DNA from: Brevibacterium senegalense | Lineage (GTDB): Bacteria; Actinomycetota; Actinomycetes; Actinomycetales; Brevibacteriaceae | Assembly: GCF_000285835.1 (NCBI RefSeq) | Contig: NZ_HE978601.1 | Location: 62,001 to 126,000 of the forward strand | Length of the DNA stretch: 64,000 nt | Direction of reading: 5' to 3' | Part shown: piece by piece, positions 8,083-15,486 of the stretch | How positions within the stretch are numbered: position 1 is the first letter of the stretch | Layout of the letters: every line of letters begins with the position of its first letter | The notes under the pieces: generated by a model | Database searches by the model: none | Told to the model about the DNA's origin: nothing | The model's input: only the letters and a program-made list of their open reading frames with translations | Translations under genes and position numbers: made by a program

Positions 8083-9174
8083 TCAGGGCGTGCTGGGGCT
8101 CTCGACCGTCAGCTCGCCGGAGATGATCTGCTCGCGCAGCTCCTGGATGCGCTCGTCCAGCTCCGCGGGGACGTCGCCCTCGAAGTCGTGGTACGGGGCC
8201 AGGCCCACGCCCTCGTTCTCCAGGGTGCCCACGTAGGGCTCTGCGGAGAAGTTGCCGTTCACGTCCTCGGCGATGGTGTCCTCGACCGCGTTGGCGATCT
8301 GCTTCATGACGGAGGTGAGCACGATGTCGCCGTAGTCCGTGGACTCGTAGCCGTCGGAGTCGACCCAGATGATCTTCGTGCCCTCGGCCTCCTGCGCGGC
8401 CGAGGCCGCACCCAGTCCCACGGGGCCCGCGACCGGCATGATGATGTCCGCGTCCTGCGAGATGAACTGCTCCGTGAGCGCCTGGCCCTGGCTCTGGTTG
8501 TCGAAGTCGCCGGAGAACGAGCCCTCCTGGTCGTCCTTGTTCCAGCCCAGCGCCGTGACGTCCTCGTCGTTGTCCTCGTTGTACTGCTCGACGCCGTCGA
8601 CGAAGCCGTCCATGAAGATCGTGACGGACGGGATCTGGATGCCGCCGAACGTGGCGACCGTGCCCGTCTCCGTCATGCCCGCCGCCAGGTAACCGGCCAG
8701 GAACGAGGCCTCTGCGGTGTTGAAGATGATCGGCTTGCCGTTCTCCAGCTCTGCGACGTTGCCGTCCGCATCGGAGAAGGTCGAGTCGACGATGCCGAAG
8801 TGCAGGTCCGGGTTGGCCTCCGCCGCCTCGTGCAGGGCGCTCTCCAGCAGGAAGCCCACACCCATCGTGATGTTGCAGCCCTGCGCGACCATGCTGTCGA
8901 CGTTGGGCGCGAAGTCGGAGTCGCTCTGCGATTCCGCACGCGCCTCCTCGATGCCCAGGTCCTCGACCGCCTGCTCGAGACCGCGCGCGGCGGACTCGTT
9001 GAAGGACTTGTCCTCCCAGCCACCGGCGTCGGAGACGATGCAGGCCTTGTAGTCCGCACCCTCAGCCTCGCCGCCGCCGGAGCCCGACTCCTCCGGTGCT
9101 TCGCCACATGCACTGAGCGCCAGGACGCTCGCCGCCACCAGCGCAGTCGCCGATGCGAGATTCTTCCGCTTCAC
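8083..9174 (-). CDS. BMP-family ABC transporter substrate-binding lipoprotein (nucleoside type)
   Basis: A 363-residue lipoprotein of the Bmp/PnrA family. It starts with a basic n-region (VKRKN), a hydrophobic segment and the lipobox LSAC, so the mature protein is anchored to the outer face of the membrane by lipidated Cys 20. Typical BMP features follow: IVSDAGGWEDKSFNESAARG, GVGFLLESALHEAAEANP, ATFGGIQIPSVTIFMDGFVDGV and IIMPVAGPVGLG. BMP proteins of this kind bind purine or pyrimidine nucleosides. The GTG at 9174 is chosen as start because GGAAAGAGAG precedes it and it gives a canonical signal peptide; an ATG at 9216 would add 14 polar residues. The gene diverges from marR and feeds the transporter encoded just downstream. 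Confidence 0.93.
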   Translation of the reverse strand: MKRKNLASATALVAASVLALSACGEAPEESGSGGGEAEGADYKACIVSDAGGWEDKSFNESAARGLEQAVEDLGIEEARAESQSDSDFAPNVDSMVAQGCNITMGVGFLLESALHEAAEANPDLHFGIVDSTFSDADGNVAELENGKPIIFNTAEASFLAGYLAAGMTETGTVATFGGIQIPSVTIFMDGFVDGVEQYNEDNDEDVTALGWNKDDQEGSFSGDFDNQSQGQALTEQFISQDADIIMPVAGPVGLGAASAAQEAEGTKIIWVDSDGYESTDYGDIVLTSVMKQIANAVEDTIAEDVNGNFSAEPYVGTLENEGVGLAPYHDFEGDVPAELDERIQELREQIISGELTVESPSTP

Positions 9175-9230
9175 TTGCCTACTCTCTTTCCAGGAGTCCC
9201 GCGACGCCCGCCGCATCCGTCATGCCCTCC

Positions 9231-9246
9231 CGCGCACGCGTGCGCG
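9231..9246. repeat. Perfect 16-base palindrome in the leader region of the BMP lipoprotein gene
   Basis: CGCGCACG/CGTGCGCG is a perfect inverted repeat with no spacer, 57 to 72 bases upstream of the lipoprotein start. It could be a regulator site or an mRNA hairpin. Alternating CG-rich sequence of this kind can also arise by composition alone. Confidence 0.35.
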
Positions 9247-9344
9247 CGCCCGAGTCGACACCACCGCCGGCGATTCCGTCTTGTCGCGGACCATCTTCAC
9301 AGGTTCATCGCACATTCATCTCACGAACTCCAAGAGAATACGAA

Positions 9345-9372
9345 TTGAAACACAATCGTTGTGTTCTACACT
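9345..9372 (+). promoter_or_regulatory. marR promoter with a 17-base palindromic operator in the spacer
   Basis: TTGAAA (9345-9350) and TACACT (9367-9372) are separated by 16 bases. The perfect palindrome AACACAA TCG TTGTGTT (9349-9365) fills the spacer, overlapping the end of the -35 box. The ATG at 9380 is 7 bases after the -10 box, so the transcript is probably leaderless. The palindrome has the size of a MarR dimer site. Confidence 0.7.
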
Positions 9373-9379
9373 CGCACCC

Positions 9380-9970
9380 ATGCTTCCTGAACACCTCACC
9401 GCCCACCTCTCGTCCGTGCAGACGCGCACGCCCACCGTCAGCCCCCGCGCCAAGATCGCAGAGCTGATCCACGCGTCCCAGGTGCAGATGATGGCGGCCC
9501 GCACCGCGGCCGCCCAGTTCGCCCACACCCACGGGCTCAACCTCATCGACTTCAACGTGGTGCAGTCGGTCGTCTCGCTGGGCGAGGACGACGAGACGGC
9601 GACACCCGGCTACATCGCCCGCCAGCTGTCGCTGTCCGCCTCGACCCTCACCTCGATCCTCGAGCGCCTGGTGCGCTCCGGCTACCTGGTCCGCGAGCGC
9701 GATTCCGCGGACCGCCGCCGCATCTCGATCTACCACACGGACAAGTCCGCTCAGCTGATCGCGGACTTCTACGTCCACCTCTCCGGCCAGGTCGAGGCCC
9801 AGTTCGGCACCGCCGACGACGCGTCCCTCACCGCCCACATCTCGCTCGTGCAGTCCCTCACGGACGCCGCGGACCGGACGGTCGCGGACTTCGAGAAGTC
9901 CGGCGAGAACCTGCGCAGCGCCACTCAGGGTCGCGCCGCACTCACCCAGCAGGCCAACGCGGCCGTCTGA
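9380..9970 (+). CDS. MarR-family transcriptional regulator
   Basis: A 196-residue winged-helix regulator. The recognition region is YIARQLSLSASTLTSILERLVRSGYLVRERDSADRRR (about residues 77-113), with the DxRR wing motif typical of MarR. N- and C-terminal helices for dimerization flank it, and there is a 30-residue Ala/Gln-rich tail. The start at 9380 has no Shine-Dalgarno sequence but sits 7 bases after a good -10 box. A perfect palindrome lies in its own promoter spacer, so it probably represses itself; the divergent BMP lipoprotein gene 205 bases away is a candidate second target. The ligand cannot be predicted. Confidence 0.9.
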   Translation: MLPEHLTAHLSSVQTRTPTVSPRAKIAELIHASQVQMMAARTAAAQFAHTHGLNLIDFNVVQSVVSLGEDDETATPGYIARQLSLSASTLTSILERLVRSGYLVRERDSADRRRISIYHTDKSAQLIADFYVHLSGQVEAQFGTADDASLTAHISLVQSLTDAADRTVADFEKSGENLRSATQGRAALTQQANAAV

Positions 9971-10297
9971 GTCGCCTGTGCCGCCCCGCGGCACCCGGGC
10001 GCCGGTCGCCGCATCCGCGTTGACCGGCGCCCTCTCCGTCTCCGGCACCACTCATCCCCTGCGCCGTCGCGCCGATGCCTCCGCACACGGCACGACATCC
10101 CATCGTCTCCGCGCACGCTGTCGATGTCACACCGCCTGGCCCGGTCCTCAACCGTCCCGTCGGATTACACTTGCGAAGCGACCCGGTTCTCCTGCCGTGA
10201 CCCCGTCTCGGGTTCGGCCGGCGCGAATCCGTCCACCAGACTCGACCGCCCGCCGTCGGCATCGCACTGCGGTGCCGCACCGACCGAATCGATCCCC
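9971..10297. other. Intergenic region between marR and the mevalonate operon
   Basis: This 327-base stretch has no credible gene. It holds the marR terminator hairpin (9998-10031) and a TACACT box at 10166-10171 that could serve the mevalonate operon, although it would leave a long leader of about 120 bases and no clear -35 is seen. An upstream-extended reading frame into the kinase gene exists but its residues look unlike protein. Confidence 0.5.
9998..10031 (+). terminator. Hairpin terminator after marR
   Basis: GGCGCCGGTC (9998-10007) pairs perfectly with GACCGGCGCC (10022-10031) around a 14-base loop, 28 bases after the marR stop codon. There is no T-run, as is common for actinobacterial terminators. 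Confidence 0.6.
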
Positions 10298-11344
10298 ATG
10301 AATCCACGCAGCCGTCCGGACGCACCGTCCGCCTCCGCTGCCGGTACTCCCGAGGCCGCCTCCGGTCCCGTGCTCAGTCGCACCGGACGCGGGGCCGCCC
10401 ACGCGAAGTCGATCCTGCTGGGCGAGCACGCCGTCGTCTACGGCGCTCCCGCGATCGCGATCCCGATCCACGAGCTGGAGACGCTCGCGACCGTCACCCC
10501 GTCCTCGGGCCCGGGGATGCTCGACAGCGACCTGTTCACCGGACCTCTGGACACCGCTCCCGAACGCCTGCGCCCGGTGCTGACCGCGCTGCTGGCGGCG
10601 AACGCACGGATCCGCGGACTGGAGCCGGACGACCGTGCCACCCCGATCGACCCGCGTCTGATCCCCTCCCTCAACCTGCGGATCCGCAGCACGATCCCGC
10701 ACGAGCGCGGGCTGGGCTCCAGCGCGGCGGTCGCGGCGGCCATCGCGCGCGCGGTCCACGACGCGGCGGAGCGCACGCTGGACCCGGACGCTCTGTTCTC
10801 GCTCGTCCAGACCTCGGAGCGCGCCGCGCACGGCAACCCCAGCGGCATCGACGCGCGGACCGTCACCTCCCCCGTCCCCATCCGCTTCGACCGCGGCGAC
10901 GCACAGCCGATCGCGCTGGGCGCACCCCTGCTCCTGACCGTCGCGGACTCCGGTTCGTCCGGCTCCACGACCCAGGCCGTGGGCGGGGTCAGCCGCCGGC
11001 GCGAACAGGCGCCGCAGGAGACCGACGCCCTGCTGAACCGCCTGGCGCAGATCGCGGAGGGTGCGATCGCGGATCTGGAGTCCGGCGCCGTCGAGGCCGT
11101 GGGCTCCCGCATGCGGGAGGCGCACGATATCCTGCATCGGGTGGGTGTGAGCTCCGATCAGCTCGACGCGATCGTCGATGCGGCCCACCGCGCCGGTTCG
11201 CCCGGCGCCAAACTGACCGGCGGCGGTCTGGGCGGCTGCGTCATCGCGGTCGCCCGGGACACCGCCCACGCCGACGCCCTGGGCGACGCCATGCGCCGCG
11301 CGGGGGCCCAGCACACCTGGACCGTGGAGGTTCCCTCAGCATGA
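10298..11344 (+). CDS. mvk: Mevalonate kinase
   Basis: A GHMP kinase of 348 residues that phosphorylates mevalonate at position 5. Three GHMP motifs are present: GEHAVVYG at residues 42-49, the glycine-rich phosphate loop RGLGSSAAV, and the C-terminal GAKLTGGGLGGCVI. HGNPSGIDARTV, typical of mevalonate kinases, lies between them. The start is uncertain: ATG 10298 gives a 25-residue Ser/Pro/Ala-rich N-terminus, whereas GTG 10370 would start just before the conserved GRGAAHAKSILLGEH; neither has a good ribosome binding site. It is first in the order kinase, decarboxylase, phosphomevalonate kinase, isomerase, the same order as in known actinobacterial mevalonate clusters. The next gene overlaps it by ATGA. 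Confidence 0.93.
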   Translation: MNPRSRPDAPSASAAGTPEAASGPVLSRTGRGAAHAKSILLGEHAVVYGAPAIAIPIHELETLATVTPSSGPGMLDSDLFTGPLDTAPERLRPVLTALLAANARIRGLEPDDRATPIDPRLIPSLNLRIRSTIPHERGLGSSAAVAAAIARAVHDAAERTLDPDALFSLVQTSERAAHGNPSGIDARTVTSPVPIRFDRGDAQPIALGAPLLLTVADSGSSGSTTQAVGGVSRRREQAPQETDALLNRLAQIAEGAIADLESGAVEAVGSRMREAHDILHRVGVSSDQLDAIVDAAHRAGSPGAKLTGGGLGGCVIAVARDTAHADALGDAMRRAGAQHTWTVEVPSA

Positions 11345-12336
11345 CCACCGCCGCAGCGCGCGCGTTCCCCAACATCGCCCTCGTGAAGTACTGGGGCAAG
11401 AGGGACGAGGACCTGATCCTCCCCGTCGCGGGCAGCCTATCCCTCACCCTCGACGCGTTCGCCACGACGACGACCGTGACACTGACGGATGAGGGTCAGG
11501 ACTCCTTCCGCCTGGGCGGGGACGAGGTCGCAGGCGAGGCCGCGCACCGGGTCACACGGTTCCTGGACCACGTGCGGGACCTGGCCGGGGCCTCGGCGCA
11601 TGCGGTCGTCGACTCGACGAACGAGGCGCCCACGGGGGCCGGCCTCGCCTCCTCCGCGGCCGGGTTCGCGGCTCTGGCGCTGGCGGCCTCGCGCGCCTAC
11701 GGCCTGAAGCTGGATGCCCCGTCGCTCAGCCGGCTGGCCCGGCGCGGGTCCGGCTCCGCCGCCCGCAGCATCATCCCCGGCATCGCCCAGTGGCACGCCG
11801 GTCACGACGACGCGTCCTCATTCGCGGAAGCCGTCGACGCGCCGGACATGCGGATGGTCATCGTGACCGTGTCGACCGCGCAGAAGGCCGTCTCCAGCCG
11901 GGAGGCGATGCGCCGGACCGCCGCGACGTCCCCGTACTACCCCGCGTGGATCTCCTCGACGGAGGAGTCGCTCGCGCAGATGGTCGACGCCTGCGCGGCC
12001 AGCGACTTCACTCGGATCGGTGAGATCACGGAGTCGCACGCGCTGCGCATGCACGCGCTCATCCAGTCGTGCGAGCCGCCCATCCGCTATCTGGCGCCGC
12101 AGTCGATTGCGATCTTCGACGCCGTGCAGGCGCTGCGCGGCGAGGGTCTCGAGGCGTACGCGACGGCGGACGCCGGCCCCAACATCGCCGTCATCGTCCG
12201 CCCCGAGCAGGCGGAGGACCTGCGCGACGCACTCGCCGAGTTCGGTCCCGCCCGCCTCGTGGGCCCCGGTGCGGGCGCAGCCCTGCTGACGGACGCCGAG
12301 GCCGCCCGGGCCGGACTGTCGGAGGCTCCCGCGTGA
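11341..12336 (+). CDS. mvaD: Diphosphomevalonate decarboxylase
   Basis: A 331-residue GHMP-superfamily enzyme converting mevalonate-5-diphosphate plus ATP to isopentenyl diphosphate and CO2. The N-terminal NIALVKYWGKRD is diagnostic. The phosphate loop GAGLASSAAGFAALA and RGSGSAARSI follow, and DAGPNIAVIV near the C-terminus is also characteristic. The ATG overlaps the mevalonate kinase stop codon (ATGA), and the next gene starts with a GTG overlapping this stop (GTGA), so the operon is tightly coupled. This is the step that makes the pathway the classical (not the archaeal) mevalonate route. Confidence 0.95.
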   Translation: MTTAAARAFPNIALVKYWGKRDEDLILPVAGSLSLTLDAFATTTTVTLTDEGQDSFRLGGDEVAGEAAHRVTRFLDHVRDLAGASAHAVVDSTNEAPTGAGLASSAAGFAALALAASRAYGLKLDAPSLSRLARRGSGSAARSIIPGIAQWHAGHDDASSFAEAVDAPDMRMVIVTVSTAQKAVSSREAMRRTAATSPYYPAWISSTEESLAQMVDACAASDFTRIGEITESHALRMHALIQSCEPPIRYLAPQSIAIFDAVQALRGEGLEAYATADAGPNIAVIVRPEQAEDLRDALAEFGPARLVGPGAGAALLTDAEAARAGLSEAPA

Positions 12337-13445
12337 TCGAGACGCGCGCACCCGGCAAGCTCTACATCACCGGCGAGTACGCCGTCGTGGAGCCCGGCGG
12401 AGCCGCCGTGCTGGCGGCGGTCGACCGGTACATCACGGTGCGCCTGAGCGAGGGGTCCTCCGTGGGCCGCGTCCGGTCGAGCGCGTACGGACAGACGCCG
12501 CTCGAGTGGGTCCGCGACACCGCCAGCGACCAGATCGTGCTGGAGCACCAGCCGTACGACTACGTCTTCGCCGCGATCACCGCGGTCGAGGAGCTGCGGT
12601 CCGCGCGCGGGCTGGCCCCGCGCTACTTCGACCTCGACATCGGGTCGGAGCTCAACGATGCGAGCGGCCGGAAGTTCGGCCTCGGCTCGTCCGCCGCCGT
12701 GACGGTCGCGGTCATCGAGGCGCTCGACCGGTTCTACGACCTGGGCCTCACGACGACGGAGCGGTTCAAGCTGGCGCTGCTCGCGACGATCGAGGTCGCG
12801 CCCAACGCGTCCGGCGGTGATCTGGCGGCCAGCACCTTCGGCGGCTGGGTCCTCTACTGCTCCCCCGATCGAGCACGGCTGCGCGCTCATCGCGCGCAGC
12901 ACGGCGTTGTCGCGACGATGGACGACTCCGCCCAGTGGGCCGGCAGCGGTGTCTCGCACGTGCCCCACCCGGACGACCTGCTGCTCCTGGTGGGCTGGAC
13001 CGGGTCGCCCGCGTCCACGGAGCGCCTCGTCGAGCAGGTGCGCGCGACCGGCGAGAGCCGCACCCCGGACCAGCGCCGCGCGCTGGTCCCCTACAGCACA
13101 TTCGCCGCGGACAGCCGGGCGTGCGTGGACGAGCTCGTGGCGGCGTTCGCCCGCGGGGGCGCGGACGCACTGCCCGTCATCACCCGGGCGCGCGGTCACC
13201 TCCAGCGCCTCAGTGCCTCCTCCGGCGTCCTCATCGAGACCGACCAGCTGCGCACGCTGTGCGACGTCGCGGAGGAGCACGGAGCGGCGGGCAAGCCCTC
13301 CGGTGCCGGCGGCGGCGACTGCGGCATCGTGCTGGCCCGCAGGGACCGTCCGACGGATCCCATCCTGCACGGCTGGCAGGAGGCGGGCATCCTCCCGCTG
13401 GACCTCCGCGTGCATCCGGTCGCGGGAGACGCCGATGACTTCTGA
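12333..13445 (+). CDS. Phosphomevalonate kinase
   Basis: A 370-residue GHMP kinase that makes mevalonate-5-diphosphate. It starts at a GTG overlapping the mvaD stop codon and begins RAPGKLYITGEYAVVEPG, the N-terminal signature of bacterial phosphomevalonate kinases. FGLGSSAAVTVAVIEAL is the phosphate loop, ASGGDLAASTFGGWV follows, and KPSGAGGGDCGIVLA is the C-terminal GHMP motif. The middle region (residues about 200-260) is typical for the enzyme. It overlaps the isomerase gene by 11 bases. Confidence 0.93.
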   Translation: MIETRAPGKLYITGEYAVVEPGGAAVLAAVDRYITVRLSEGSSVGRVRSSAYGQTPLEWVRDTASDQIVLEHQPYDYVFAAITAVEELRSARGLAPRYFDLDIGSELNDASGRKFGLGSSAAVTVAVIEALDRFYDLGLTTTERFKLALLATIEVAPNASGGDLAASTFGGWVLYCSPDRARLRAHRAQHGVVATMDDSAQWAGSGVSHVPHPDDLLLLVGWTGSPASTERLVEQVRATGESRTPDQRRALVPYSTFAADSRACVDELVAAFARGGADALPVITRARGHLQRLSASSGVLIETDQLRTLCDVAEEHGAAGKPSGAGGGDCGIVLARRDRPTDPILHGWQEAGILPLDLRVHPVAGDADDF

Positions 13446-14649
13446 GCGCCCCGTCGACGCCGCGGGTCCCACGACGCCCGACCCCGCGACACCGGACCCC
13501 TCGCGCGCGGCACGCAAGGACGAGCACCTCGACCTGGCGCTGACCCAGCACGGCGATCTGCGCAGGCAGAACGAGTTCGACGACCTCGACCTCGTCCACC
13601 ACGCGCTGGACGGGATCGACGCGGACCTCGTCGACCTGCGGGTGCGGGTGCCGTTCGCCGCCGGTCCTCAGCACGCGGCGGGGCACTGGGACTGGGAGAC
13701 GCCGTTCTACGTCAATGGCATGACCGGGGGGACGGAGCGCACGGCGCGCGTCAACCGGCAGCTGGCGATCGCGGCGCGGGAGACCGGCATGCCCATGGCT
13801 TGCGGGTCCGTGTCCGTCGCGCTGGACGAGCCTGCGACGGCACCGGGCTTCACGGTGATCCGCGAGGAGAATCCGGACGGCTTCGTCCTGGCGAACCTGG
13901 GTGTGGGCAGGCCCGCGGACGATGCACCGCGCGCCGTCGAACTGCTGGGCGCGGACGCGCTGCAGGTCCACGTGAATGCGGTGCAGGAGACGGCGATGCC
14001 GGAGGGATCGCGCGACTTCTCGTCCTGGCTCGCCTCCGTCGAGGAGCTCGTCGAGGCCTCCCCCGTCCCCGTCCTCGTCAAGGAGGTGGGGTTCGGCCTC
14101 AGCCGCCGCACCCTCACCCGCCTGCACGAGATGGGCGTCGCGCTGGCAGACGTGAGCGGCCGCGGCGGCACGGATTTCCTGCAGATCGAGAACGCCCGCA
14201 CCGCGGACGGCGGTTACGGCATGCTGGCCGGGTTCGGGCAGTCGGCACTCGCATGCCTGCTGGACGCGCCCGCCAAGCGGCCCGCGCTGCTGGCCTCCGG
14301 CGGAGTCCGCAACCCCTACGACGTCGTCAAGGCTCTGGCCGCCGGCGCCCACGCGGTGGGCGTGGCCGGGTCGTTCGTGTCCGTGCTGGGCGCGGACAGT
14401 TCCGCTGATCTGCCCACGGGCACCGCCGCCGAGGCCGCCCGCACCGATGCGGGCGCGGCTCGCCTCATCGAGCTGGTCGGGACGTGGAAGGCCCGCTACC
14501 GCGGGATCGCTGCTCTCCTGGGTGCGCAGACTCGCGACGATCTGCGCACGACGGACCTCATCGTCCGCGGCCGCCTTCGAGATTTCTGCGAGTCCCGCGG
14601 CGTCGACCTGGCCGCCCTCGCCCGCCGCTCCGAGTCCCGCCCGTCGTGA
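13435..14649 (+). CDS. fni: Type 2 isopentenyl-diphosphate delta-isomerase (FMN-dependent)
   Basis: A 404-residue TIM-barrel flavoenzyme interconverting isopentenyl and dimethylallyl diphosphate. RKDEHLDLAL (residues 27-36) and FDDLDLVHHALDGID are hallmarks of the family; NGMTGGTERT, GVGRPADDA, QVHVNAVQE and GGVRNPYDVVKALAAGAHAV form the FMN and substrate sites. It has a Pro/Thr-rich N-terminal extension of about 25 residues relative to the usual family start. Its ATG lies inside the end of the phosphomevalonate kinase gene. It closes the operon and is followed by a perfect 20-base inverted repeat that probably ends transcription. No HMG-CoA synthase or reductase gene follows. Confidence 0.94.
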   Translation: MTSERPVDAAGPTTPDPATPDPSRAARKDEHLDLALTQHGDLRRQNEFDDLDLVHHALDGIDADLVDLRVRVPFAAGPQHAAGHWDWETPFYVNGMTGGTERTARVNRQLAIAARETGMPMACGSVSVALDEPATAPGFTVIREENPDGFVLANLGVGRPADDAPRAVELLGADALQVHVNAVQETAMPEGSRDFSSWLASVEELVEASPVPVLVKEVGFGLSRRTLTRLHEMGVALADVSGRGGTDFLQIENARTADGGYGMLAGFGQSALACLLDAPAKRPALLASGGVRNPYDVVKALAAGAHAVGVAGSFVSVLGADSSADLPTGTAAEAARTDAGAARLIELVGTWKARYRGIAALLGAQTRDDLRTTDLIVRGRLRDFCESRGVDLAALARRSESRPS

Positions 14650-14653
14650 CCGT

Positions 14654-14673
14654 TGCGTCCCCGCGGGGACGCA
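14654..14673 (+). terminator. Hairpin after the mevalonate operon
   Basis: TGCGTCCCCG/CGGGGACGCA is a perfect 10+10-base inverted repeat that begins 4 bases after the fni stop codon. Position and strength suit a factor-independent terminator without a T-run. Confidence 0.55.
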
Positions 14674-14787
14674 TCTGGCAGCGCGGTGCTGATGCCCCGC
14701 TCCGGGGGCAGCCCTGAGACTCGCAGCTGCGTCCGTGGCGCCCACCGGTGCGACGGGCCGTCCGGGCAGGGCACGACCCCGATGGGG

Positions 14788-14793
14788 TACCGT
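14788..14793 (+). promoter_or_regulatory. Likely -10 box of the CueP-like lipoprotein gene
   Basis: TACCGT lies 39 bases before the ATG, leaving a leader of about 33 bases that contains the ribosome binding site AGGGA. A clear -35 box is not seen. Confidence 0.35.
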
Positions 14794-14832
14794 GGCCGAT
14801 GGTCATATCGGGCAGCCACGGCAGGGAATCCT

Positions 14833-15447
14833 ATGAGAAGCGTCAGGTCATTGCTAGGTCGCGGTGCGAAGAGGACCGTCACGATCACCGTCGTGATGGG
14901 TGCTCTCCTGCTCGCCGGATGCATGACCGCCGACGACTCACTCTCAACAGCCCCGGCCGGCGACACCGCGATCCTCGCCGAGCACGGCCTTGACGGCCTC
15001 GACGTGCGTGAGCTGGTCGAGACGCTCGATGCGATGCCGTTGTCCAAGCGCACAGAGACGGTGACCACGTCGATCACCGCACAGACGCTTACGCTCACCG
15101 ATCAGCACGGGCGCACGGCCGAGGTGCCGATGCCCAGCGACGAGATCTACGTCTCCGCAGCCCCGTACCAGTCGCAGACCCACGACTGCTACTACCACAG
15201 CCCCACCGGATGCCTGGGCGAGCTGCGCAACGCAGACGTGGCCATCACGGTGACGGACACGGCAACCGGTGAGGTGATCGTCGACGAGGACACGAGGACC
15301 CTGGACAACGGCTTCGTCGGGATCTGGCTGCCCCGCGGCACCGAGACGTCGATCTCGATCACCCACGACGGTCGGACCGCCACGTCGGCACTCTCGACCG
15401 TCGGTGACGATGCGCAGACATGCCTGACCGCGATGCGCCTGGTCTGA
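14833..15447 (+). CDS. CueP-family metal-binding lipoprotein
   Basis: A 204-residue exported lipoprotein with a lipobox LLAGC (Cys 30). The mature domain has the CueP signatures: HDCYYHSPTGCLGE with Cys 119 and Cys 127, DNGFVGIWLPR, and a last Cys at 197 in the C-terminal DDAQTCLT. The C-x7-C spacing and a third Cys about 70 residues later match the three cysteines of the Salmonella periplasmic copper protein CueP. It would sit on the outer membrane face and bind copper or another soft metal. The ATG has AGGGA before it. Its codon context (GTC-GGG, GTC-GGT) differs from its neighbours, and no copper exporter or copper regulator lies nearby, so acquisition as a single gene is possible. Confidence 0.8.
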   Translation: MRSVRSLLGRGAKRTVTITVVMGALLLAGCMTADDSLSTAPAGDTAILAEHGLDGLDVRELVETLDAMPLSKRTETVTTSITAQTLTLTDQHGRTAEVPMPSDEIYVSAAPYQSQTHDCYYHSPTGCLGELRNADVAITVTDTATGEVIVDEDTRTLDNGFVGIWLPRGTETSISITHDGRTATSALSTVGDDAQTCLTAMRLV

Positions 15448-15486
15448 CACGGGGTTCAGGGGCGGATCGCGGTCCAGCCGCTGCCG

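Noticed and set aside
10124..10297. A 58-residue N-terminal extension of mevalonate kinase from ATG 10124
   Set aside because: The added residues do not resemble protein of this family and cross the likely promoter region.
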